NCBI GenBank assembly: GCA_012974315.1
Contig: JAAXQI010000046.1
Span: forward strand, 1-5,331
DNA: 5,331 bases
DNA from: Desulfobacterales bacterium
Lineage (GTDB): Bacteria > Desulfobacterota > Desulfobulbia > Desulfobulbales > BM004
Direction: 5' to 3'
Each line of letters opens with the position of its first letter. The stretch's first letter is position 1. Shown piece after piece: positions 1-5,331 of the stretch. Both the position numbers and the translations under genes were made by a program. The notes under the pieces are model-generated. The model made no database searches. It was not told where the DNA came from and worked only from the letters and a program-made list of their open reading frames with translations.

Positions 1-165
1 GCCCTAAAGGGTAAAAATACTCGACGGATGTGTACTACACAACTGTATCCACAGGCTTTATTGGGCCACGTTACTGGCAGCGGGACTTTTAAAGGTCTTC
101 AGGAATTGAATATTTGACTGTTTTTTTTGTGAAGAAAAGAAATAACGCAGTTATGAACAGTATAA
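1..165. other. Left-edge region without a supportable gene
   Basis: I find no gene here. Plus-strand frame 1 is open from the edge to a TGA at 112-114 (38 codons), which could be the tail of a gene converging on the CofD-like gene, but the peptide is too short to recognise and open frames of this length arise by chance. The region holds a 13-bp palindrome (29-41) and a run of eight T (121-128) with only a weak possible stem before it. On the minus strand, where the operon would end, I see no GC-rich hairpin followed by a T-run, so the operon terminator is either outside the window or not intrinsic. Confidence 0.6.
29..41. repeat. 13-bp perfect palindrome, operator-like
   Basis: TGTGTA and TACACA flank a single central C. 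The arms are perfect but do not extend outward (A against A at 28/42). The shape is that of a small operator for a dimeric regulator, but there is no attached promoter or gene. With six-base arms and one fixed spacer, about one such site is expected by chance in a window of this size, so function is unproven. Confidence 0.35.
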
Positions 166-2499
166 TTATACAGGGAGTTCATCATAGATAAATGATGAAT
201 GGCAAAAAACAGATTGTCTAAAAAAGTCAACAAGGGCTCTACGCCTGGAAAGCATTCCCACCTGCTCCGGTATGAGGTCTGAAATATCTGTCCTCATGAC
301 AGCCATTTTATATTCCACATGTGGTGCAAAACGATTATCGAGATACCAGGCATACAGCAGGCCGAAAAGGAGCCCTGGCGGCGTGAATCCTTCGTTCCCA
401 TTCACCAGCCGGGTATAAAGATGTTTATTTGATTCAGACCTGATCATTCTGGACAGCTTTAAATATTGAGCAAGTTCCTGTTCTGACAGGAAGGTATTCC
501 GTTCCTCCAGTACCTTTATTGTAAGCTTGTATATCTTCCCTGCGGGTTCGCCACCCTCTTTCACTGCAACCATTTCTTTAGAAGCTGCATAATTCCCCAA
601 TAAAGCCTGCCCCAGTGCTACCAGAAAAGCCTGTTCAAAACGACGTTCATCGTCAACTACATCCTGGCAGATCCTTATCGTTTTGTCTTCAGGATCATAG
701 AAAGAATACACATTGTCCCATTCCTGGCTGCGTAACCATGCTTTTCTATCCATTATCCAAATGGTATTTATGTTTACCAGATGACTCAAAAGTATATCCT
801 GGTGATACCAGAGAATCTCCAAGAGCCTTTTTCTAAAAGACTCAATTGACTCATTTTCAGAATCCCTCACAATACTGACCCCGGCAAACCATTCTTTTAA
901 TGCTGCATATCTTTCACAGGCATAGAGTTTATCCTTTTGAACCAGACTTCGCTCCATGGGAAAATAGCCAGGAACCCCTTCAGGGGATTCAGAAAAACTA
1001 TCCATAAATTGCTGCTGCTGCAATGATGTCACTGCAAGCAAGGTACGAATTGACCGGGCCAGCATTGCAGGATCATGCTGGATCACATTGCGCTCCCTCA
1101 ATGCTGCCAGTGAAAAAATTCCGGCCTCAATTGGTCTGAAACCCATCTTTGCCACATTTTCCCGGTCCAGAATAATTGGCATTTTATCTTCCATAGCATA
1201 GCTCTGCAGAATGGATCCTGAGATATCCTGCAGACCAAGAGTAAGGACATGGGTGAAAAGCCCCCTGACACCGCCGGGTATGTTGCGGTTATAGGCCTTT
1301 ATCAGGTCAGAAACATAGAATCTTCTTTTGGGATCTTCGCGCACAACATCGGTCTCTCCCTTTTGCACCCATAAATTGGAGACCAGAATCTTTAGAGCCC
1401 ACTCATTACCGCAAACCGCCTCTGCTATACCAGGCGCCTGAAAAATTGGGATTGTACTTGTATAAAGACTGCCTGGAGCCAGAATGATAATATCAGCTGT
1501 TTGGAGAGCGGCAATAACCTCGGGCACCACCTGGGGTTCCTCGACAAATCTGACAAAAAGACGATCAACAGGATATCCTCTCCGGGCATAGCCAGACTTG
1601 TTCTCACCTGTTATAAGAGCTCCGTTAGTGTACAATAGCTGCAATCCGGCAGGGGTCAATGAACTGGGCATTACAGCCTCTTCATCCAGTCCCATGACTC
1701 GGTTCAACTGTTTCAACCCATTATAATTTCTGGAATCAAAAGACAGGCAGGTCTGCTCTTTCTGGTGCAACTCTTCCGCTCCCGGCCATATGGCTGCAGC
1801 CAACAGAAGGTTTCCGAGGCAATGAGGCCTTAAAAGCAATTGAGACAAATCGGGATCAATAAAAAGTGATTCCAGAAGCCCGAACAGATATTGATACATC
1901 GGCTCTGGCAGACCGGCAGAATCAAGATCAAGTTCAGCCACAAGCTTTTCTATTGACTCGAGCTGCCTGTCAAACCGGTAATTAAACAGTTTATGCAACC
2001 CTTTTGCCACCTGCAGGCATTGTGCTTCATCCAGTCCATATGTAGCTCGAAGACCCTCTTTACGTATAGATGAGAGCAATACATGACGGATGTCACCCAA
2101 AGCGATAAAGGGAAGATCCTTTAGCAATTCCCCGGTTGAACCGCCGTCATCTGTCATACAGACAATGGCTTTTGTCTGAGGAAAAATCTCTTTCAGACCG
2201 CTGAAAGGATTCTCGGGCCAGCTTTCTTTTCTGCTGCCCCCCCCAATAATGTTTGAAAGTCCAGTGCCGCCCCCGAGGACCACGACCTTGGCATTTTGCA
2301 CTTCGAACTGCGATAATGAGGCCGCCAGATCACCCAGCCCGGCAGCAATTTTATGGGGCATCTCTTCCGGAGGACCTTGCAGCTCTAAATGAATAAGCTT
2401 TTCTGCAAATTCCTGTTGCGGCAGGAGATCAAGCGGAGACTGGACAAGATTCTCCAGTAGAGTCAAACTGTCTTCAATACCCTTTGTGGAACTCATCAA
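166..2499 (-). CDS. CofD/YvcK-family protein with long C-terminal extension
   Basis: Probable nucleotide-sugar or phosphate-ester binding protein of the CofD/YvcK (UPF0052) fold, likely cytoplasmic as no signal peptide or membrane segment is evident. Visible core motifs are GGGTGLS (76-82) after a hydrophobic strand, DDGGSTG (117-123), GDIR (135-138), HCLGNLLLAA (226-235) and APGSLYTS (341-348). The core spans about 70-490 and carries an insert of roughly 70 residues (about 150-222) absent from Bacillus YvcK. Residues 1-70 are a helical-looking N-terminus. Residues 491-777 are an extension I cannot assign; YvcK and CofD proteins are usually only about 310-450 residues. The stop is TAA. The first codon is TTG (2499-2497) followed at once by ATG (2496-2494); AAAGG at 2508-2512 lies 8 nt from TTG and 11 nt from ATG, so either 777 or 776 residues. 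It is the last gene of the probable kdsB-mdh operon, 11 bp after mdh. True CofD activity (F420 synthesis) is not implied; exact substrate unknown. Confidence 0.88.
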   Translation of the reverse strand: MMSSTKGIEDSLTLLENLVQSPLDLLPQQEFAEKLIHLELQGPPEEMPHKIAAGLGDLAASLSQFEVQNAKVVVLGGGTGLSNIIGGGSRKESWPENPFSGLKEIFPQTKAIVCMTDDGGSTGELLKDLPFIALGDIRHVLLSSIRKEGLRATYGLDEAQCLQVAKGLHKLFNYRFDRQLESIEKLVAELDLDSAGLPEPMYQYLFGLLESLFIDPDLSQLLLRPHCLGNLLLAAAIWPGAEELHQKEQTCLSFDSRNYNGLKQLNRVMGLDEEAVMPSSLTPAGLQLLYTNGALITGENKSGYARRGYPVDRLFVRFVEEPQVVPEVIAALQTADIIILAPGSLYTSTIPIFQAPGIAEAVCGNEWALKILVSNLWVQKGETDVVREDPKRRFYVSDLIKAYNRNIPGGVRGLFTHVLTLGLQDISGSILQSYAMEDKMPIILDRENVAKMGFRPIEAGIFSLAALRERNVIQHDPAMLARSIRTLLAVTSLQQQQFMDSFSESPEGVPGYFPMERSLVQKDKLYACERYAALKEWFAGVSIVRDSENESIESFRKRLLEILWYHQDILLSHLVNINTIWIMDRKAWLRSQEWDNVYSFYDPEDKTIRICQDVVDDERRFEQAFLVALGQALLGNYAASKEMVAVKEGGEPAGKIYKLTIKVLEERNTFLSEQELAQYLKLSRMIRSESNKHLYTRLVNGNEGFTPPGLLFGLLYAWYLDNRFAPHVEYKMAVMRTDISDLIPEQVGMLSRRRALVDFFRQSVFCHSSFIYDELPV

Positions 2500-2507
2500 T
2501 GAAAAAA

Positions 2508-2512
2508 CCTTT
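2508..2512 (-). promoter_or_regulatory. Shine-Dalgarno of CofD-like gene, overlapping mdh stop
   Basis: AAAGG on the minus strand overlaps the last two bases of the mdh TAA stop (2513-2511). Spacing is 8 nt to the TTG at 2499 and 11 nt to the adjacent ATG at 2496. Spacing favours TTG and codon preference favours ATG, so the start is ambiguous by one residue. The overlap with the mdh stop suggests translational coupling. Confidence 0.55.
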
Positions 2513-3437
2513 ACAGACCTGTAGCAGTCATCTGATCCTGAACCGCAGCTACCGACTCATTCATTGCAGCCTTCTCCTCGCCTGTGAGTTTGAACTCTAT
2601 AATCCGTTCAACACCTTTTTCACCGAGTACAACCGGCACACCAAGAAAACAGCCGGAGATACCAAATTCACCCTCAAGGTACGCTGCACAGGGCAACACT
2701 CTTTTGCTGTCTTTTAAAATAGCCTCAGCCATCTCAATTGCGGAAAGGCCCGGTGTATAAAAAGCGGATCCGGTTTTCAGGTGATTCACAATCTCCATGC
2801 CGCCCACCTGGGTCCGCTTAACAATTTCATTGATTTTTTCTTCCGATAACAGATCGGTGATTGGAATACCGGCTACATTGGCCAACCGGACCAATGGCAT
2901 CATTTTATCCCCGTGGATTCCCATAACCATGGCATTGACATCCATCGGGGCCACACCAATGGCATCGGCGAGAAATGTTCTGTAACGGGCAGAATCAAGA
3001 ACACCGGCCATGCCGATAACCCTGTTCCGCGGCAAACCGGAAACCTTAAATGCAGTGTATACCATGGCATCAATTGGGTTGGTTACAACTATGAGAACGC
3101 AGTCTGGAGAATATTTAACAGCCTCTTCAGCGCAGGTTTTCACAATAGAGACATTTATGGCCAGAAGATCATCCCGTGACATTCCAGGTTTTCTTGCCAA
3201 CCCAGCAGTAATAATCACAATATCTGATCCGGCGGTATCAGCATAATCGTTGCTTCCCTTCACCCCAAAGGCGAAATTTTCAACTGGACCTGACTGCCAG
3301 AGATCAAGGGCTTTACCCTGGGGAACCCCTTCAACCACATCCAACAAAACCACGTCACCAAGACCACGAACAACTGCCCAATGGGCTGCTGTTGCGCCAA
3401 CATTCCCTGCACCAATAATTGTTATTTTCTTTCTCAT
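2511..3437 (-). CDS. mdh: Malate dehydrogenase (NAD-dependent, LDH-like type)
   Basis: Cytoplasmic enzyme interconverting malate and oxaloacetate with NAD(H), in the TCA cycle or its reductive branch. At 308 residues it matches the usual 305-320 of the LDH-like MDH group. The Rossmann loop GAGNVGAT lies at 9-16, and Asp33 at the end of the second strand fits NAD over NADP. The malate-specific substrate loop RKPGMSRDDL (82-91) supplies Arg82 and Arg88. TNPID (119-123) carries the conserved Asn120. Asp148 and Arg151 lie in VLDSARYR, and catalytic His175 in GIHGDKM (173-179). Arginines rather than a glutamine in the 82-88 loop argue for malate over lactate dehydrogenase. ATG start at 3437 with AAAGG at 3446-3450, 8 nt upstream. 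It sits 38 bp after kdsB and 11 bp before the CofD-like gene, so it is probably co-transcribed. The catalytic-loop sequence differs from the common GGHGDTM form. Confidence 0.95.
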   Translation of the reverse strand: MRKKITIIGAGNVGATAAHWAVVRGLGDVVLLDVVEGVPQGKALDLWQSGPVENFAFGVKGSNDYADTAGSDIVIITAGLARKPGMSRDDLLAINVSIVKTCAEEAVKYSPDCVLIVVTNPIDAMVYTAFKVSGLPRNRVIGMAGVLDSARYRTFLADAIGVAPMDVNAMVMGIHGDKMMPLVRLANVAGIPITDLLSEEKINEIVKRTQVGGMEIVNHLKTGSAFYTPGLSAIEMAEAILKDSKRVLPCAAYLEGEFGISGCFLGVPVVLGEKGVERIIEFKLTGEEKAAMNESVAAVQDQMTATGL

Positions 3438-3445
3438 CGTCTGAA

Positions 3446-3450
3446 CCTTT
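3446..3450 (-). promoter_or_regulatory. Shine-Dalgarno of mdh
   Basis: AAAGG on the minus strand, preceded by a run of A, is 8 nt from the mdh ATG at 3437. It supports this start, which also places the Rossmann glycine loop at residues 9-14 as expected. The rest of the 38-bp kdsB-mdh gap is AT-rich, with a TATTTAAATA palindrome at 3463-3472 and no terminator-like hairpin. Confidence 0.6.
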
Positions 3451-3475
3451 TTTCTTAGAATTTATTTAAATAGTA

Positions 3476-4249
3476 TCAACCCTGCAGACTGCGCAGAATT
3501 TCCTCAACTCGTTTCAGGTCTTTGAGTGTATCAACTTCCACCGAATCATGTTCAGTCAGAACGACTTTGATTCTATAACCAAATTCCAGGGCCCGCAACT
3601 GTTCGAGTTTCTCAAACCGCTCCCACTCCCCTTCCGGCAAACTAACAAAAGTCAGGAGAAAACCCTTGCGATATCCATAAAAACCCAGATGCTTGTAATA
3701 GGTCGGTTCCATAACTTCGTTGGGATCTCTCTGGAATGGGATGGGAGACCTGGAAAAATACAGAGCATTATTATTTCGATCAAAAACTGTCTTCACATGA
3801 TTCGGATCGGTGATTTCCTCCTTGCGGACAATCTTATAGATCAGGGTCGACATCGGCAAGGTGGGATCCTCGAGTAGTGGCCGGGCAACCTGCTCAATTA
3901 CCTCAGCAGGAAACAACGGTTGATCACCCTGGATATTGACCACGACATCATGTTCCGAAATATCAAGTTTTGTAGCAGCTTCTGCAAGCCTGTCAGTTCC
4001 GGAGGCATGATCAGATCGTGTCATGACCACCTCCCCTCCAAAAGACCTGACACAGTCAGCAATGCGCTCATCATCGGTAGCAACAACAGCCCTGGAAAGC
4101 AATGGCACTGAGAGTGCGCGTTCATAAACGTGCTGTATCATTGGTTTTCCCAGTATAGGGGCAATGGGTTTTCCCTCAAACCGATTCGAATGATAACGGG
4201 CAGGGATAATTGCCACTACCTTGGGCTGAGCAATATCATGATGATCCAT
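3476..4249 (-). CDS. kdsB: 3-deoxy-manno-octulosonate cytidylyltransferase (CMP-Kdo synthetase)
   Basis: Transfers CMP from CTP to Kdo, giving CMP-Kdo for attachment to lipid A in lipopolysaccharide inner core; cytoplasmic. Length 257 residues, close to the roughly 250 of E. coli KdsB. The nucleotide-binding N-terminal signature IIPARYHSNRFEGKP spans 14-28. ATDDERI follows at 57-63, HASGTDRLAE at 81-90 and VVNIQGDQPL at 103-112 (Asp109 matches a metal-binding Asp). NALYFSRSPIPF lies at 161-172, KHLGFYGYRKGFL at 186-198, EKLEQLRALEFG at 213-224 and VEVDTLKDL at 237-245 (Asp240 matches the second metal Asp). E. coli has GDEP where this protein has GDQP. ATG start with AAGGA at 4254-4258, 4 nt upstream; TGA stop. 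First gene of the probable kdsB-mdh-cofD-like operon, divergent from rsmJ, with a perfect -10 box just upstream. Related cytidylyltransferases (NeuA, KpsU) share the fold, but the motif set fits KdsB best. Confidence 0.96.
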   Translation of the reverse strand: MDHHDIAQPKVVAIIPARYHSNRFEGKPIAPILGKPMIQHVYERALSVPLLSRAVVATDDERIADCVRSFGGEVVMTRSDHASGTDRLAEAATKLDISEHDVVVNIQGDQPLFPAEVIEQVARPLLEDPTLPMSTLIYKIVRKEEITDPNHVKTVFDRNNNALYFSRSPIPFQRDPNEVMEPTYYKHLGFYGYRKGFLLTFVSLPEGEWERFEKLEQLRALEFGYRIKVVLTEHDSVEVDTLKDLKRVEEILRSLQG

Positions 4250-4253
4250 GGTT

Positions 4254-4258
4254 TCCTT
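4254..4258 (-). promoter_or_regulatory. Shine-Dalgarno of kdsB
   Basis: AAGGA on the minus strand lies 4 nt from the ATG at 4249. It supports this start, which leaves ten residues before the first core strand (VVAIIPAR). Confidence 0.65.
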
Positions 4259-4275
4259 AATAATTGTTTGCGGGT

Positions 4276-4281
4276 ATTATA
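4276..4281 (-). promoter_or_regulatory. -10 box of the kdsB operon promoter
   Basis: A perfect TATAAT on the minus strand, 26 nt ahead of the kdsB ATG. It would start transcription near 4269, giving a leader of about 20 nt that includes the ribosome binding site. No good -35 hexamer is present at 16-18 nt (sequences there read like ATATTT or CATATT), so it may be a weak or activator-dependent sigma-70 promoter, or a chance hexamer in AT-rich DNA. Its position makes it the best candidate for driving the three minus-strand genes. Confidence 0.5.
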
Positions 4282-4346
4282 GGAAAAATTATACTTGAAA
4301 TATGATGCCTTTTTAACAAAAATCTAACCTACTTGATACCTTTATA

Positions 4347-4352
4347 TACAAT
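4347..4352 (+). promoter_or_regulatory. Possible -10 box of rsmJ
   Basis: TACAAT on the plus strand (inside TATATACAAT), with no convincing -35 element 16-18 nt upstream. If used, transcription would begin about 7 nt downstream, at or next to the GTG start at 4359, giving a leaderless message. This agrees with the lack of a Shine-Dalgarno sequence, but the assignment rests on a six-base match in AT-rich DNA. Confidence 0.25.
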
Positions 4353-4360
4353 AACATTGT
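4348..4360. repeat. Dyad overlapping the rsmJ start
   Basis: ACAAT and ATTGT are perfect inverted arms around AAC, covering the candidate -10 box and the first two bases of the GTG start codon. A regulator bound here would block rsmJ. Five-base arms with a fixed 3-nt spacer are expected several times by chance in a window of this length, so only the position makes it notable. Confidence 0.25.
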
Positions 4361-5141
4361 GATTCATGGCAACAACACATTAGCCATTGCAGTCCAAGCG
4401 GCTACAGCTGATCAGTATGACAGAGCGAATGCTTTAGCAGCAAATCTGGGTATCCCTCTGTTACAGAAGGATACAAAGGAATTTCAGTACCTGCTGATAT
4501 GCTCTGCTGACAGCATTGCCCTTAAACAAACAGATAAAAACGGACCTGGCCCTATCATGGTAAACTTTACGGGCCCCACCATGGAATACCGCCTGAAACA
4601 TGGAGGTGGCCGCAGTCAGGCCCTGGCCCGCGCCATCGGTTTAAAAAAAGGTAGACAGCCCTCTGTAATTGATGCGACCGCAGGACTTGGACGGGACGGT
4701 TTTATTATGGCCCATCTCGGCTGTCACGTGCATATGCTCGAACGCTCTCCAATACTGGCTGCCATGCTTGAAGATGGTTTACAGAGGGCAAAGCAGGCAG
4801 CAGCACAAACGGCTGAAATTGCCGGAAGAATACAACTCACCCATGCTGACAGCAATGAATTCCTGCAAAAACTAAAACTGCAGGATTGGCCCGATGTTAT
4901 CTACCTTGACCCCATGTTTCCGGAACGCACAAAGAGCAGTCTGGTTAAAAAGGAAATGAGGATACTGCGTGGGCTGGCTGGCGATGACCAGGATGCAGGA
5001 AAGCTCCTGGATATTGCACTTCATTGCGCCCGCAACCGGGTTGTAGTCAAGAGACCACGCCTGGCACCAACTCTTGACGACACAGTACCATCCCATGCTA
5101 TAACAGGAAAAACAAGCCGGTTTGATGTCTACCTTGTCTAA
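4359..5141 (+). CDS. rsmJ: 16S rRNA (guanine-1516-N2) methyltransferase RsmJ
   Basis: SAM-dependent enzyme of the RsmJ/YhiQ family, which in E. coli N2-methylates G1516 of 16S rRNA; cytoplasmic. At 260 residues it is close to the 250 of E. coli RsmJ. Family motifs run in order: YRLKHGGGR (77-85), SAM-binding loop DATAGLGRDGF (105-115), MLERSP (126-131) with the acidic residue ending the second strand, catalytic-type motif YLDPMFPER (182-190), KSSLVKKEMR (192-201), VVVKRPRLAP (228-237) and C-terminal SRFDVYLV (253-260). The first 70 residues are weakly conserved, as is usual for this family. The start is GTG at 4359: the frame is closed by TAA at 4314-4316 and holds no ATG or TTG between, and no Shine-Dalgarno precedes it. 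Divergent from kdsB across 109 bp; no partner gene follows before the window ends. The methyltransferase family is clear; the target base is inferred from E. coli. Confidence 0.94.
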   Translation: MIHGNNTLAIAVQAATADQYDRANALAANLGIPLLQKDTKEFQYLLICSADSIALKQTDKNGPGPIMVNFTGPTMEYRLKHGGGRSQALARAIGLKKGRQPSVIDATAGLGRDGFIMAHLGCHVHMLERSPILAAMLEDGLQRAKQAAAQTAEIAGRIQLTHADSNEFLQKLKLQDWPDVIYLDPMFPERTKSSLVKKEMRILRGLAGDDQDAGKLLDIALHCARNRVVVKRPRLAPTLDDTVPSHAITGKTSRFDVYLV

Positions 5142-5312
5142 ATAAATCCAGCGACGCCAGACAGACTCATGGTAAAGAAACAGAGGACAACAATATTGAC
5201 TTTCAAAATTTAAGATACTATTCAAGATTGTTAAGCGGCAGAGGCGTTAAAACAACTACAAATAATAGCACGAAGTATGTAACAATATGTTGCAAACTCA
5301 GCCGTATTGGAA
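5142..5312. other. AT-rich region after rsmJ, no gene seen
   Basis: No open frame longer than about 15 codons has a plausible start on the plus strand, and the minus-strand frame entering it is antisense to rsmJ without recognisable motifs. There is no GC-rich hairpin followed by a T-run, so no obvious rsmJ terminator. Two imperfect dyads occur, at 5190-5231 and 5278-5294. A TTGACT at 5196-5201 resembles a -35 box but lacks a good -10 partner at normal spacing. Confidence 0.6.
5190..5231. repeat. Imperfect 10-bp inverted repeat after rsmJ
   Basis: The arms 5190-5199 (ACAATATTGA) and 5222-5231 (TCAAGATTGT) pair at 9 of 10 positions around a 22-nt AT-rich loop. No T-run follows, so it is not a standard intrinsic terminator. 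It could be a weak hairpin, a pair of half-sites for a regulator of the next gene, or chance in AT-rich DNA. Confidence 0.35.
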
Positions 5313-5331
5313 CTGTCTCTTATACACATCT
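5313..5331 (+). other. Tn5 mosaic end / Nextera adapter remnant (artifact)
   Basis: The last 19 bases, CTGTCTCTTATACACATCT, match exactly the Tn5 mosaic end used as the Nextera transposase adapter. It lies flush with the end of the window. No matching mosaic end is present at the left edge, and no transposase gene or IS50 sequence accompanies it, so this is library adapter left untrimmed at a contig end, not a biological transposon. It should not be annotated as genomic DNA. Confidence 0.96.

Noticed and set aside
27..34. GATGTGTA resembling the reverse mosaic end of the Nextera adapter near the left edge.
   Set aside because: Identity stops after eight bases and it is not flush with the edge, so it is chance.
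1..114. Plus-strand open frame running in from the left edge to TGA, with a YPQ-LLGHV segment faintly like the N-terminal region of penicillin-binding proteins.
   Set aside because: Only 37 residues, no further motif, and a stop right after it would not fit such a protein. Open frames of this length are common by chance.
121..128. T8 run as an intrinsic terminator on the plus strand.
   Set aside because: The only stem before it is about four base pairs with a bulge, and no supported plus-strand gene ends here.
166..2499. Calling the long gene cofD (2-phospho-L-lactate transferase) for F420 biosynthesis.
   Set aside because: The motifs fit the wider CofD/YvcK family and look closer to YvcK. 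No other F420 gene is nearby, and the insert and C-terminal extension differ from CofD.
5196..5224. TTGACT with a downstream TATTCA as a promoter pointing off the right end.
   Set aside because: The -10 candidate matches only three of six consensus bases at 17-nt spacing, and better hexamers lie at wrong spacing.
4872..5225. Minus-strand open frame of 117 codons antisense to the rsmJ end.
   Set aside because: It is a shadow of the strongly conserved rsmJ frame, with no family motif and no good start context.

Overview
The window holds four complete protein-coding genes and looks like ordinary chromosomal housekeeping DNA from a Gram-negative bacterium. KdsB (Kdo activation for lipopolysaccharide) implies an outer membrane. 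The LDH-like malate dehydrogenase, RsmJ and a long CofD/YvcK-type protein together suggest Desulfobacterota (former Deltaproteobacteria, perhaps Desulfobulbales-like). That placement is an inference from family knowledge, not a search result. No mobile element, CRISPR array, rRNA or tRNA gene was recognised.

Layout. Bases 1-165 contain no gene I can support, only a 13-bp palindrome and a T8 run. On the minus strand, transcribed right to left, lie kdsB (4249-3476), mdh (3437-2511) and a 776/777-residue CofD/YvcK-family protein with a long unassigned C-terminal half (2499-166). The gaps are 38 and 11 bp and each gene has its own Shine-Dalgarno-like sequence, so they probably form one operon. 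A perfect TATAAT -10 box lies just ahead of kdsB. Divergently, on the plus strand, rsmJ (4359-5141) uses a GTG start with no visible ribosome binding site. Between kdsB and rsmJ is a 109-bp AT-rich shared promoter region. After rsmJ come about 170 bp of AT-rich DNA without a recognisable gene. The last 19 bases (5313-5331) are an exact Tn5 mosaic end, the Nextera library adapter, so the window ends in unremoved adapter at a contig edge.

How the genes relate. KdsB makes CMP-Kdo for LPS, malate dehydrogenase sets the malate/oxaloacetate balance in central metabolism, and YvcK-family proteins bind UDP-sugars in Firmicutes and link carbon source to cell envelope shape. An envelope plus central-carbon operon is plausible, but the sequence shows only co-orientation and tight spacing. 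The most interesting protein is the CofD/YvcK-like one: it has an insert in the core, a roughly 290-residue C-terminal extension of unknown function, and an apparent change at a UDP-GlcNAc-binding arginine. I see no clear evidence of a wholly new multi-gene system.
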